From: Candidatus Kapaibacterium sp. | GTDB taxonomy: Bacteria; Bacteroidota; Ignavibacteria; Kapaibacteriales; UBA2268 | NCBI GenBank assembly: GCA_023957315.1 | Contig: JAMLHE010000010.1 | Span: forward strand, 41,974-105,973 | Reading direction: 5' to 3' | Length of the DNA: 64,000 nucleotides | Shown here: piece after piece, positions 53,378 through 62,380 of the stretch | Layout of the letters: every line of letters starts with the position of its first letter | Position numbering within the stretch: position 1 is the stretch's first letter | The notes under the pieces: model-generated | Database searches by the model: none | Told to the model about the DNA's origin: nothing | What the model saw: only the letters and a program-made list of their open reading frames with translations | Position numbers and translations under genes: made by a program

Positions 53378-54005
53378 TTTGGCACCATCGAATAATTTTA
53401 AAATTCAAGCTATTTAAGATTCAAATATAACTATATTTTGTTATCGTTGTAACTTAAAAAGAAATTTATTTACACATTACTTGTGATAGTATTGTCTAAT
53501 AATTTTTATCCTGGCTGAGAAGCACTGACATCAGCATATTGCTAAAATAGAGGACAAGCTTCTGCAAACTATCTTGATTCGTCAACAAGATTAGGTAGAA
53601 ATAATCAAGTACAATGGAAAGGAATTTATTCTTCTTTAGTTCAGAATGACGGGAAAGTTATATATTCAAAACCTTCCGAAGCTTTGGAACCTTCGGAAGG
53701 TTGATTTTTATTTATAGATATTCAAGCCCTTCGGGCTTGTAAGAGGGCGAGTATGCTTCGCTCCCCGCATTTCATACGGGGTTATTAACATTTTATCCCT
53801 TTGGGATAAAGACCCCAAACCCCAAACACCCAAACCCCCAACCCCAAGTCCCTAACCACTATCCCCTATTTACATAATATTTTTGGCATGGTATTTTCAC
53901 ACTAATGTATATGTCGCAATTTAGTGACATTTTTTCTTGTAATTAATGACATATTGACAATAGATGACAAAATTTCACATAATTTAAAACAAATGGAGTT
54001 ATAAA
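53378..54005. other. 628-bp intergenic region upstream of dnaK
   Basis: Divergent spacer between the FISUMP gene and dnaK. From left to right: AT-rich leader; a stretch (about 53508-53640) with a frame that reads protein-like but has two stops; a half copy of the 72-nt element (53626-53650); a palindrome array (53671-53807); a C-rich run (53813-53852); and the dnaK upstream region with repeated TGACA and ATGTCGC words (53908-53970). No intact gene. Confidence 0.65.
53671..53852. repeat. Palindrome array and C-rich run without an IPTL gene
   Basis: Hairpin with arms ACCTTCCGAAG/CTTCGGAAGGT (53671-53701), CAAGCCCTTCGGGCTTG (53723-53739), CCCCGCATTTCATACGGGG (53763-53781), ATCCCTTTGGGAT (53795-53807), then C-rich sequence to 53852. 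It is the same order as the inverse of the array behind IPTL-CTERM copy 1, yet no IPTL gene flanks it. Confidence 0.85.
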
Positions 54006-55922
54006 ATGAGTAAGATAATTGGAATAGACTTAGGGACAACGAATTCATGCGTTTCTGTAATGGAAGGCTCGTCGCCCGTAGTAATAGCCAATAGCGAGGG
54101 AACAAGAACAACGCCCTCTATGGTCGCATTCACCAAAAATGGAGAACGTCTGGTTGGGCAGCAAGCTAAGCGCCAATCTGTAACAAATCCCAAAAATACT
54201 ATTTATTCGATTAAGCGCTTTATGGGCAGAAGATTGAACGAAGTGACCGAAGAAGCCCAAATGGTACCTTTCACTATCGTACCGTCGGAAGATGGGCAGT
54301 CACTGCGTGTTGACATTGACGGTAAAAAGTATTCGCCACCCGAAATTTCTGCGATGATTCTTCAAAAAATGAAGCAAACTGCCGAAGATTACCTCGGACA
54401 AAAAGTCACAGAGGCTGTAATTACCGTTCCGGCATATTTTAATGATTCGCAGCGCCAAGCTACAAAAGATGCAGGCGAAATCGCAGGATTGACTGTGCGT
54501 CGTATTATCAACGAGCCGACTGCTGCTGCATTGGCTTATGGTTTGGACAAAAAAGGGCAATCAATGACCGTTGCGGTTTATGACCTTGGCGGCGGTACTT
54601 TTGACATCTCGATTCTCGAAATTGGCGACGGAGTGTTTGAAGTGAAATCAACTAATGGTGATACACACCTTGGTGGTGACAACTTCGACCAACGTTTGAT
54701 TGACTTTTTGGCAGATGAATTCAAGAATCTCGAAGGAATTGATTTGCGAAAAGATGCAATGGCATTGCAAAGACTTCGCGAAGCTTCGGAAAAAGCAAAA
54801 GTCGAGCTATCACAAATGCTCCAAACTGATGTCAATTTGCCGTTCATAACTGCTACTGCAGACGGTCCGAAGCACTTAAATATCAATTTGACACGCGCCA
54901 AATTTGAAAATCTTTGTGCAGATTTGTTCGAAAAAACTTTAGGACCTTGTGAGCAAGCTCTGAAAGATGCCAAAATGACACCTACCGATATCAACGACGT
55001 GATTTTGGTTGGTGGTTCGACTCGTATCCCGAAAATCCAAGAACTTGTCAAGAGATTCTTCGGCAAAGATGCTTCACGTGGAGTTAATCCTGATGAAGTC
55101 GTTGCAGTTGGGGCAGCAATCCAAGGTGGCGTACTTTCGGGCGATGTAAGCGACGTATTGTTGCTTGACGTCACTCCTTTGACTTTGGGTATCGAAACCC
55201 TTGGTGGAGTAATGACACCGATGATTCCTGCAAATACGACGATTCCAACTCGCAAATCGGAAATATTCTCGACTGCGGCAGATAGTCAAACGTCGGTTGA
55301 AATCCATATTTTACAAGGCGAACGCTCGATGGCACGCGATAACCGCTCACTCGGCAGATTCCACCTTGATGGTATTCCACCGGCTGCGAGAGGAATTCCG
55401 CAAGTTGAAGTAACTTTCGACATTGACGCAAATGGTATTTTGGCAGTTGCGGCTAAGGATAAAGCAACGAATAAAGAACAAAATATCCGTATCGAATCTT
55501 CAGGTGGAATGTCGAAAGAAGAAGTCGAAAAAATGAAATCTGACGCTCAAAAATACGGAGAAGAAGATAAAAAACGTAAGGAAGAAATTGATTTACGCAA
55601 TCAAGCCGATGCACTTGTTTATTCGACTGATAAGCAAATGAAAGATTTGGGCGACAAAATAACACCGGCGAACAAGGAAAAAATCGAAGCCGCTAAGACA
55701 CGATTAGCAAATGCTATCAAAGACAACCCGGGCGATATTCGTTCGGCGATGGATGAATTGAACAACGCATGGTCTGCAGCATCTTCGGAAATGTACCAAG
55801 GAGCAGGCGGTCAAGCACAAAATCCGGGTGGCGAACAACAGCAAGAGCCGAAAAAAGATGATGGCGTAGAAGAAGCCGAATATACTGTCGTTGATGACGA
55901 TACAAAGAAAGAGAAAGAATAG
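54006..55922 (+). CDS. dnaK: Chaperone DnaK (Hsp70)
   Basis: A 638-residue Hsp70. ATPase domain 1 to about 380 with [37 protein letters not shown] and [17 protein letters not shown]; interdomain linker [20 protein letters not shown]; substrate-binding domain to about 505, then the helical lid and an acidic tail ending [17 protein letters not shown]. It binds exposed hydrophobic segments of proteins with ATP-driven cycling. GGAG stands 8 nt before the ATG. It is not followed by dnaJ or grpE; a terminator lies 28 nt after the stop. Confidence 0.98.
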   Translation: MSKIIGIDLGTTNSCVSVMEGSSPVVIANSEGTRTTPSMVAFTKNGERLVGQQAKRQSVTNPKNTIYSIKRFMGRRLNEVTEEAQMVPFTIVPSEDGQSLRVDIDGKKYSPPEISAMILQKMKQTAEDYLGQKVTEAVITVPAYFNDSQRQATKDAGEIAGLTVRRIINEPTAAALAYGLDKKGQSMTVAVYDLGGGTFDISILEIGDGVFEVKSTNGDTHLGGDNFDQRLIDFLADEFKNLEGIDLRKDAMALQRLREASEKAKVELSQMLQTDVNLPFITATADGPKHLNINLTRAKFENLCADLFEKTLGPCEQALKDAKMTPTDINDVILVGGSTRIPKIQELVKRFFGKDASRGVNPDEVVAVGAAIQGGVLSGDVSDVLLLDVTPLTLGIETLGGVMTPMIPANTTIPTRKSEIFSTAADSQTSVEIHILQGERSMARDNRSLGRFHLDGIPPAARGIPQVEVTFDIDANGILAVAAKDKATNKEQNIRIESSGGMSKEEVEKMKSDAQKYGEEDKKRKEEIDLRNQADALVYSTDKQMKDLGDKITPANKEKIEAAKTRLANAIKDNPGDIRSAMDELNNAWSAASSEMYQGAGGQAQNPGGEQQQEPKKDDGVEEAEYTVVDDDTKKEKE

Positions 55923-55949
55923 AACTTATATATATCACTGATTTAAAAA

Positions 55950-55980
55950 GGGTTGCTTCAAATGAGGCAACCCTTTTTTT
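55950..55980 (+). terminator. Rho-independent terminator of dnaK
   Basis: GGGTTGCTTC pairs with GAGGCAACCC (one G-U pair) across an AAAT loop, followed by seven or more T residues. Confidence 0.92.
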
Positions 55981-56067
55981 ATTGAGATAAATTTTTGTAA
56001 CTTTTCAAAATTGTATGTGTTATAGTATTTATATTTGTAACATAAATATAATTTAAATGGAGTTAAA

Positions 56068-57372
56068 ATGAAAAGAATATTGACTTCGATTTCGATTCTG
56101 GCGATATTATTATCATGCACTAATACAAAGGCTTCAGAGCCTGTTTGGGAAATTATAAAACTCACAGACGACGAGTATACGGGTCATCATTTTGAAGTGC
56201 TAAGTTCTTTCGAATCAGACCATCTTTTTGCAGCTCGCTCAATGATACACATTTTTGTTAAGGACAGGAATCCCATTCCATTGATTAAATTCACAGATTG
56301 GGACACTTATTTACACGATGTTTCATACAAATCAAACAGCGCAATAGTTACTTATGGTTGGTATTTCAATTTTGTAACTCATCCATTGACAGAGTATTCA
56401 ATTGTTTTTTATGTTATACCAAGAGATACAATTCTTGATAAATATGAGTTATTTTACGAATGGGAAACACATTGGTACGACCAAGGAGTTTTTGGCAACC
56501 ACAAAACTATTTATTCAAGTGTCAACGCAGAAGGAAACGGAATTTTAGTACTTGAGGAATGGTCACAAGTTAAAAAACTTACTAATTGGGAAATGACAGA
56601 TTTTAGTTCAATTTCAGGTTATACACCACTTTTTGGGGTTTTCCATAAAGATACTCATTTTGTGGTGTGTAAGGCTAAAAACGCCGGAAATGTTCTAATG
56701 AAAAGTAATACCGGAGCTGAATGGGTATTCGTAGGTGAAATTGCAGGCATAGATGATACTCGTGAACAATTTTTTAATAAATTATTGATACTTAATGATT
56801 TAGAATTTTATGTTATTGGAGAAAAGGGTTTCTATTATTCTAAGGATGCAGGACAAAGCTGGAAATATCTTAAAGTTACAGAAAATAAAATTAATGGTGC
56901 TGATTTCCGAAATGAATCTGAATTAATCTTATGTGGAAATAATGGATTTCTATGTAAAGTAAATGTCCAAAATTACGAAACAATGTACTTTGAATCTTTA
57001 ACTAATCAAAATTTACTCTCAATTCATTTTTCTGAACCTAACGTCGGATGGGCAGGTGGTGAACATATGACTCTTCTCAAATATTCAACGCCAGTTAATG
57101 TGGAAGAACAAATAGGCGATGATTTATCAGATTTGAGAATTATGCCAATTCCGGCAAGTGATTATGTTGATATTTATGTTGGTGATGAATTATTCGACAT
57201 TGAAAATAATACTGTCGAAATAATAAGCCCATTTGGCATTGTGATGACAAAGCAAAATATTGATATTCGCTCCGAAAATTCGATGCTTAAAAGGCTTGAT
57301 ATTTCGAAATTTCCACAAGGTATTTACTTTGTAAAATTCGGAAATAAAATCAAGAAATTCATAAAAATATAA
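56068..57372 (+). CDS. T9SS cargo protein with photosystem-stability-like repeats
   Basis: A 434-residue exported protein. N-terminal MKRILTSISILAILLSC is a signal peptide with a possible lipobox. The middle has the YSKDAGQSWKYL, FRNESELILCGNNGF and PNVGWAGGEH segments of YCF48/BNR-like beta-propeller blades. The last about 80 residues (IMPIPASDYVDIYVGDELF to ISKFPQGIYFVKFGNKIKKFIKI) form a type IX secretion C-terminal sorting domain. It is thus secreted through the outer membrane and attached or released at the surface. GGAG precedes the ATG. The stop is immediately adjacent to the stop of the next, converging gene. Confidence 0.82.
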   Translation: MKRILTSISILAILLSCTNTKASEPVWEIIKLTDDEYTGHHFEVLSSFESDHLFAARSMIHIFVKDRNPIPLIKFTDWDTYLHDVSYKSNSAIVTYGWYFNFVTHPLTEYSIVFYVIPRDTILDKYELFYEWETHWYDQGVFGNHKTIYSSVNAEGNGILVLEEWSQVKKLTNWEMTDFSSISGYTPLFGVFHKDTHFVVCKAKNAGNVLMKSNTGAEWVFVGEIAGIDDTREQFFNKLLILNDLEFYVIGEKGFYYSKDAGQSWKYLKVTENKINGADFRNESELILCGNNGFLCKVNVQNYETMYFESLTNQNLLSIHFSEPNVGWAGGEHMTLLKYSTPVNVEEQIGDDLSDLRIMPIPASDYVDIYVGDELFDIENNTVEIISPFGIVMTKQNIDIRSENSMLKRLDISKFPQGIYFVKFGNKIKKFIKI

Positions 57373-58323
57373 CTATTTTATTAGCAAAGCGACCCAGGCA
57401 CAATCAGTATCATTAAACGACAAAGCGATTTTTGCCGTGAGTTCGAGCATATGCTTAGCGTTTTGTGCTTGGATGCTATGATAGTGTAGAGCTATCGAAA
57501 GCATTTCGGTATATTCACCGACGGAAGCGTAGCGATTGAAAGTTTCCATTGATGCATCGTGAACTTCGATTTCGGACAAATATTCATCTACAAATGCCTT
57601 AGTCGGAATAGCTGCACAACTTGCGAGTTTTCCGATATCATTAGCAGATAGAATAAATGAATTGCGAATTTGCTCCGGAATTGCAGAATAGCCAATCGGG
57701 TTAGCATGCTTGGGCTTTTCAAGTTCAAAAATTGCGTCTCCCGATGCGCGAGTGTACCACGAGCCACCATTTCGCCCGACGTGGTCAATCAATTGCGGGT
57801 CAATTGCGCCGTTGTTCAGAATTGATTCGTCCACATGGAACATTAAAATCTCGCAAACGGCTAAATTCCCTGCTGATGGACCGTCGCCCATTCCAAACAT
57901 TTGACGGAGCTTGCATTCCATCTGAAATGGGGATTCTTTCACTCTGAACGGTTTGATTAATTTCGATTCAATCGGAGTAAAGCCTGTCACCTCGAATTCG
58001 TTCACTTCGGGAGCGAATTCGGATGATGCCAGATTCATTTGCTCAAGCATATCGTATGTCACCGCTTGGATTACACATTCGCCATTTTCCATCAAATTAT
58101 TATACGTGTCCTTTGTTTTGTTGGTTCTGCCGCTTCGAGATGGCGAAAACACTACAATTGGTGGATTGGAACTGAAAGCATTATAAAATGAAAAAGGCGA
58201 TAAATTGGGGATTCCGTCATTAGACATTGTTGATACAAATGAAATCGGGCGTGGTGCTATTCCGCCTTGCATAAGCTTTTGGACATCAGGAATTGATAAT
58301 TCTTTAGGATTAAATTGAAGCAT
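57373..58323 (-). CDS. Flavin reductase family protein
   Basis: A 316-residue protein whose N-terminal 190 residues form the FMN-binding split barrel: ISFVSTMSNDGIPNLSPFSFYNAFSSNPPIVVFSPSRSG is the flavin-binding landmark, followed by NGECVIQAVTYD. The C-terminal third (SYSAIPEQI to the end) is an extra helical part not present in short flavin reductases. Its upstream neighbours, FAH-family hydrolase (22 nt away) and an aminotransferase, form a directional cluster. In Bacteroidota this protein is often near tyrosine-breakdown genes, but its own reaction is not settled. Confidence 0.85.
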   Translation of the reverse strand: MLQFNPKELSIPDVQKLMQGGIAPRPISFVSTMSNDGIPNLSPFSFYNAFSSNPPIVVFSPSRSGRTNKTKDTYNNLMENGECVIQAVTYDMLEQMNLASSEFAPEVNEFEVTGFTPIESKLIKPFRVKESPFQMECKLRQMFGMGDGPSAGNLAVCEILMFHVDESILNNGAIDPQLIDHVGRNGGSWYTRASGDAIFELEKPKHANPIGYSAIPEQIRNSFILSANDIGKLASCAAIPTKAFVDEYLSEIEVHDASMETFNRYASVGEYTEMLSIALHYHSIQAQNAKHMLELTAKIALSFNDTDCAWVALLIK

Positions 58324-58345
58324 TTTTTTCTCTTTATTTAATTAA

Positions 58346-59365
58346 TTATTTATTTATTTTCTTTTTTGATAATATTGAATAATCGGAATTCGAATAAACA
58401 ATTCTATTATTCAAAGTGCCGAGCATGTCAATTTTAAGCGAAATTTCGTCGTTGGGCTGCAACCACACAGGAGTGTAATTTTCGCCTGATTCTTTAGCAA
58501 TTCTGGTGCGTGTGCCGTTTAGCTCCAAATAGCAGCCTGTTCCGACAGTTCCCGAGCCGATTACCTCGCCGGGACGTATCGCAACGCCGTAAGAGACTCG
58601 CTCAATTATTTCTGCAAAAGTCCAAGTCATATCGGCGGTGTTGCCCGATGAAATCAGCTCACCATTGTGATAGGCTTCCATTTTCAGATTATATTGATTG
58701 CCGAACGGGGTTGAAGTTTTATACTCTTCGAGTTCGTCCGGAGTGATGAGAAATGGTCCCAGCGTAGTCGCAAAATCCTTGCCCTTAGCCGGTCCGAGAT
58801 TTAATTTCATTTCCTCCATTTGCAAAAGCCGCGCAGATAAATCATTCATAATTGTAAATCCTGCGATATAATTATCTGCCTCGCCGGAAGGGACATTTTT
58901 GCCGGTTTTGCCGATAACAGCCGCCCATTCGAGCTCAAAATCAAGCTTTTCGAGATGGTCCTTTTCTACCCAAATATCACCTTCGCCAAAGATTGCGTTA
59001 TGATTGGTGAAGTAAAATATTGGGTATTCGTCGAATTCAGGAATCATTTCTACTCCGCGATTGCGGCGAGCCGATTCTACATGCTGACGAAAAGCATAAG
59101 CGTCGCGGCATGAGGGTGGATTGGGAATTGGGGAAATGAGCTTTACTAAATCTGTATCAGGATTTATGCCCAAACTAATAATTTTTTGCTCAATTTCACG
59201 AACAGTTTCCATTGCTTCATCGCCGGATTCGATAATTCCGAGAATCGTGTCAGGGATGCTTTTACCGATTATTTGTGATGCGGCAATTAAATTAAATATA
59301 TGTCCTGAAATATTTATTCCGGGAATATAATTACCTTTTGAGTTTATGTAAGTTACTAATTTCAT
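58346..59365 (-). CDS. Fumarylacetoacetate hydrolase family protein
   Basis: A 339-residue FAH-fold hydrolase that cleaves carbon-carbon bonds of 2,4-dioxo acids. Metal ligands are E144 and E146 in FELEWAAV and D175 in IMNDLSAR; the catalytic lysine/histidine residues are in the RDAYAFRQHVE region (H95) and GPAKGKDFATTLGP. The C-terminal IRPGEVIGSGTVGTGCYLEL is typical. The RQHVESARRNRG segment fits the group found in tyrosine and homogentisate breakdown of Bacteroidota, so fumarylacetoacetate is the likely substrate. It lies 11 nt downstream of the aminotransferase. Confidence 0.85.
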   Translation of the reverse strand: MKLVTYINSKGNYIPGINISGHIFNLIAASQIIGKSIPDTILGIIESGDEAMETVREIEQKIISLGINPDTDLVKLISPIPNPPSCRDAYAFRQHVESARRNRGVEMIPEFDEYPIFYFTNHNAIFGEGDIWVEKDHLEKLDFELEWAAVIGKTGKNVPSGEADNYIAGFTIMNDLSARLLQMEEMKLNLGPAKGKDFATTLGPFLITPDELEEYKTSTPFGNQYNLKMEAYHNGELISSGNTADMTWTFAEIIERVSYGVAIRPGEVIGSGTVGTGCYLELNGTRTRIAKESGENYTPVWLQPNDEISLKIDMLGTLNNRIVYSNSDYSILSKKKINK

Positions 59366-59376
59366 TATATCTTAAA

Positions 59377-60492
59377 TTAATTATTAATATTATTTATCAA
59401 ATCATTATAAGCGTGTTCGAAAACTTGACACGCATATTCGGTTTGTTCTTCGGTTCCGGTCGAAATTCTGACACAATTTGCCAACCCAAAAGGCTTGCAA
59501 TTTCTTACGGAAACACCATGCTCGGAGGTATGCTTGCAAAAATCAGCTGCAAATTGTTCCGATTCCATAATTATCATCACAAAATTGGCGTATGGATTGG
59601 CATATTTAATTCCAAGTTTGTCGAATAATGCCAAAAACATTTTGAGGCTGATTGAATTAATCCTAATCGTTTCGGTTAAAAATTCGTCATCGCTCAGAGC
59701 GGCGACTGCGGCTTTTTGTGCCAAAAGACTCGGCTCGAAGGGTAATTTCACCTTGTACAAAGTGCTGATTAGCTCTTCGGGTCCGATTGCATAGCCCACT
59801 CTCAGTCCTGCCAAGCCATGCGTTTTTGATAAAGTTTGGAGAACGATTAAGTTTGGCAAATCATATTGCAAACCATTGACGTAGCCTTCGTGTTGAGCGG
59901 CATAGTAAGAATAGGCTTCGTCGAGCACAATCAAAATATTATCCGGTATCTGAGCCAAGAACCAATCTAATTCATCTTTCGGAATCATCGTCCCTGTCGG
60001 ATTGTTCGGATTTGAGATGTAGATGATTCGTGTATTTGGGTGAATTCTCGTCAGGAGCTTCTCCAAATCATAGCCGTAATTCAGCAGTGGCACACGGTTT
60101 AGCTTTCGCCCGTTTTTATGCGTTTTGACATAAATCCCGGCGAAAGTTCCCCGCGAAGTCAAAACCCGCTCGTTGATGTCCGAAAAGGCATTGACGATGT
60201 GCGCCATGAGCGATTCGGAGCCATGTCCGCACACGATTTGATTCGGGTTTTTGTCAAACTTTGCGGCTAAAGCAGCCACCAAATCAGTGGAAGCGGGATC
60301 AGGGTAAAGCCCGATACCGCTCACTGAGTCCATAATCGCCTGAATCACTTTCGTCGAAGTCCCAATTGGGTTCTCGTTCGACGCAAGGCTGAAAACCATC
60401 TTCACGTCATGCTTAAAAGCTGCCTCGCGGCGTTGGTTGCCGGGCTTGTAAGGGTCAAGAGCCTTTATGTATTCAGGTATAATAAGTGACAT
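59377..60492 (-). CDS. Histidinol-phosphate/aromatic aminotransferase
   Basis: A 371-residue PLP enzyme of fold type I, HisC group. NPNNPTG at 161-167, D191 in LDEAYSYY, the PLP lysine K223 in LSKTHGLAGLRVGYAIG and the substrate-binding R in CVRISTG are all present. HisC enzymes convert imidazole-acetol phosphate to histidinol phosphate, and many also transaminate aromatic amino acids. No other his gene is nearby; its position ahead of an FAH hydrolase and a flavin reductase suggests an aromatic amino-acid role. Substrate is therefore open. Confidence 0.85.
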   Translation of the reverse strand: MSLIIPEYIKALDPYKPGNQRREAAFKHDVKMVFSLASNENPIGTSTKVIQAIMDSVSGIGLYPDPASTDLVAALAAKFDKNPNQIVCGHGSESLMAHIVNAFSDINERVLTSRGTFAGIYVKTHKNGRKLNRVPLLNYGYDLEKLLTRIHPNTRIIYISNPNNPTGTMIPKDELDWFLAQIPDNILIVLDEAYSYYAAQHEGYVNGLQYDLPNLIVLQTLSKTHGLAGLRVGYAIGPEELISTLYKVKLPFEPSLLAQKAAVAALSDDEFLTETIRINSISLKMFLALFDKLGIKYANPYANFVMIIMESEQFAADFCKHTSEHGVSVRNCKPFGLANCVRISTGTEEQTEYACQVFEHAYNDLINNINN

Positions 60493-60592
60493 TTCGCAAT
60501 CATATTATTTTTCAATATATAAGTTACGAATTATCTGTGCAATTCTTTTATTCGACGTTTAATTTCTAAATTTACGCAATTGAATCCCCAGT

Positions 60593-61975
60593 CTATTTCA
60601 CCACATTCAGTAGTTGGACATGCTTGTAGCCGTTTTGTTCGGAGACGAGCCAATAGCTGCCCGAAATGATATTCTCAGGTAAACGCAAAGATGTCGAGTA
60701 CGAGCCTGATTCGACGAAATCGCTATAAAAAGGGCAAACTTCTCGTCCTGACAAATCGGACAGATACATTTTCAGATGCCCGGAAGTCGCAATTTCGTAT
60801 TCGGCAACGAAGTCCGAGCCGTATGTAACCGGGTTCGGAAAAATCCGCTTGGGCTTCACTGATGGCGAATTAACTGAGGAAATTACTTTTGTGCCTCTTA
60901 ATAGTTGTGAAGGCGATACAGTATAGAAATAAAGTATCTCAGAATCAAAATAAGCCTGAACATTTGATATCTGATTTGTTGATTTTATGTCACTATCAAT
61001 TTGAAACTCAGGTTTAAACCAACTATTACCCTTATCTGTTGATTTACGAAACCCGAACCACGAACCCGAAATAATAATATGACTGTCATTATGAACTAGA
61101 TAAGAAGATACTCTTTGTTTGGGCCAAATGGTTTTCGATGTAAATTCCCATGTTTTTCCATCGTCATAAGTTTTGCAGACTATGGTTGTATCCCTATCGT
61201 AAATAGTAACATAAATGTTACCGGCTCCAAAAGCTTCGTTCTCATCTAAATAATAAATATACTCAATATGTTTGGGAACTTCTAACAATTTCCAAAAACT
61301 ACCTTCGAAATCTGTATGGTAAAAATAATTCATCGTATCCTTGTTAGGTGTTTTCTTAACTATTCGACGCATTATTATACTATTATCTTTTTGCAAAATT
61401 AAATCTGTAAGATTCCATTTATTAGTGATATAAGTAGGTACCGGAAAAGCTTGCCAACTTTTACAGCTATCTGACGATTTCATTATATGGTAGCTTGTAC
61501 CCGCCATTTCTGACCATATCGATGTAGATGTAAGAGCCTTTTCCGGATCTAACATAATAAATGAATGATGCTTATAATCGTCAATTATTGGGTATTTTGT
61601 AAATGAATCGCCAAAGTCATCAGAGCGAATTATTTTACCATTACTTGTAACAATAATTATCGTTCCATTATTATTATATTTGCAATTTTCACCTCTATAA
61701 TGAGGATAGTAAGCAGAATCGGAAGATTTGAAAGAGGTATCGGCATAAACTTTTGTCCACAAAAAACCACCATCAGTAGTCTTTTCAAGTATTATTCCTG
61801 TACCATTATCATCGGTTCTTAATAAGATGCAATTAATTTCATCCAAACAGGATAAACAACTTGGATTACTTGGAATATTTTTACCAAAAGCATAAGCATT
61901 TTCAATCTGATAAATTTCTTCTGAAAATAAATTATCAAATGGAAATAAAATCAATAAAAATAATAAATATTTCAT
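60593..61975 (-). CDS. T9SS cargo protein with BNR/sialidase-like repeats
   Basis: A 460-residue exported protein. Signal peptide 1-18. The body has repeated sensors of the Asp-box kind (SDDFGDSFTKYP, TYDDGKTWEF, STDKGNSWF, SSDSCKSWQAF), giving a beta-propeller of the BNR/YCF48 type. From about 380, FPNPVTYGSDFVAEYEI to NGYKHVQLLNVVK is a type IX secretion C-terminal domain. Function of such propellers ranges from sialidase-like to structural. It overlaps a possible small upstream gene by 4 nt. It stands 100 bp upstream of the aminotransferase. Confidence 0.8.
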   Translation of the reverse strand: MKYLLFLLILFPFDNLFSEEIYQIENAYAFGKNIPSNPSCLSCLDEINCILLRTDDNGTGIILEKTTDGGFLWTKVYADTSFKSSDSAYYPHYRGENCKYNNNGTIIIVTSNGKIIRSDDFGDSFTKYPIIDDYKHHSFIMLDPEKALTSTSIWSEMAGTSYHIMKSSDSCKSWQAFPVPTYITNKWNLTDLILQKDNSIIMRRIVKKTPNKDTMNYFYHTDFEGSFWKLLEVPKHIEYIYYLDENEAFGAGNIYVTIYDRDTTIVCKTYDDGKTWEFTSKTIWPKQRVSSYLVHNDSHIIISGSWFGFRKSTDKGNSWFKPEFQIDSDIKSTNQISNVQAYFDSEILYFYTVSPSQLLRGTKVISSVNSPSVKPKRIFPNPVTYGSDFVAEYEIATSGHLKMYLSDLSGREVCPFYSDFVESGSYSTSLRLPENIISGSYWLVSEQNGYKHVQLLNVVK

Positions 61976-62175
61976 AATGATTCCTCACAAATTGTGGGGT
62001 CAGAAGCTTGGCTATTTGAAATTCCTGTGAAGCCCACAAAAATTGCAGAAAATTGGGCAATTCTAACCATCTCAAGCCTCCGAATTAGGCGATTGCTTAA
62101 AGCGGCACTTTCGGGACTCAAACTGAACCTGATACTCGGCTTTCTGTACTTGTTAAGTACATGTGACAAATTCAT
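61972..62175 (-). CDS. Possible small protein ahead of a T9SS cargo gene
   Basis: A 67-residue frame whose stop overlaps the start of the following T9SS cargo gene (ATGA), and whose ATG is preceded by GAGGAGTCTT, a strong ribosome-binding site. The N-terminal half is basic, while FSAIFVGFTGISNSQASDP in the second half is mildly hydrophobic. Not recognised. It may be a leader peptide that couples translation to the next gene. Alternatively it is a chance frame, since another frame on the opposite strand is open over the same stretch. Confidence 0.35.
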   Translation of the reverse strand: MNLSHVLNKYRKPSIRFSLSPESAALSNRLIRRLEMVRIAQFSAIFVGFTGISNSQASDPTICEESL

Positions 62176-62380
62176 AAAGACTCCTCAAAATTTCAAAAAT
62201 AAAATTTCAAAAACTTCACATCTCTATATGTAAATAACAAATCAAAATGCGTTTTGTTACATTTTGATGCAATTATTTTTAAAATATTTTGCTTTTATTT
62301 TGTCTATTTTGCTTAGAGCTTGGTCAGCACTTGAAACTGCGTCGTTAAAAAAGTGAATGTGAATTATCAGCACAAATGAA

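Noticed and set aside
54578..55255. Long minus-strand frame of 225 codons inside dnaK
   Set aside because: It mirrors the codon pattern of dnaK and shows no protein family; the sense gene is certain.
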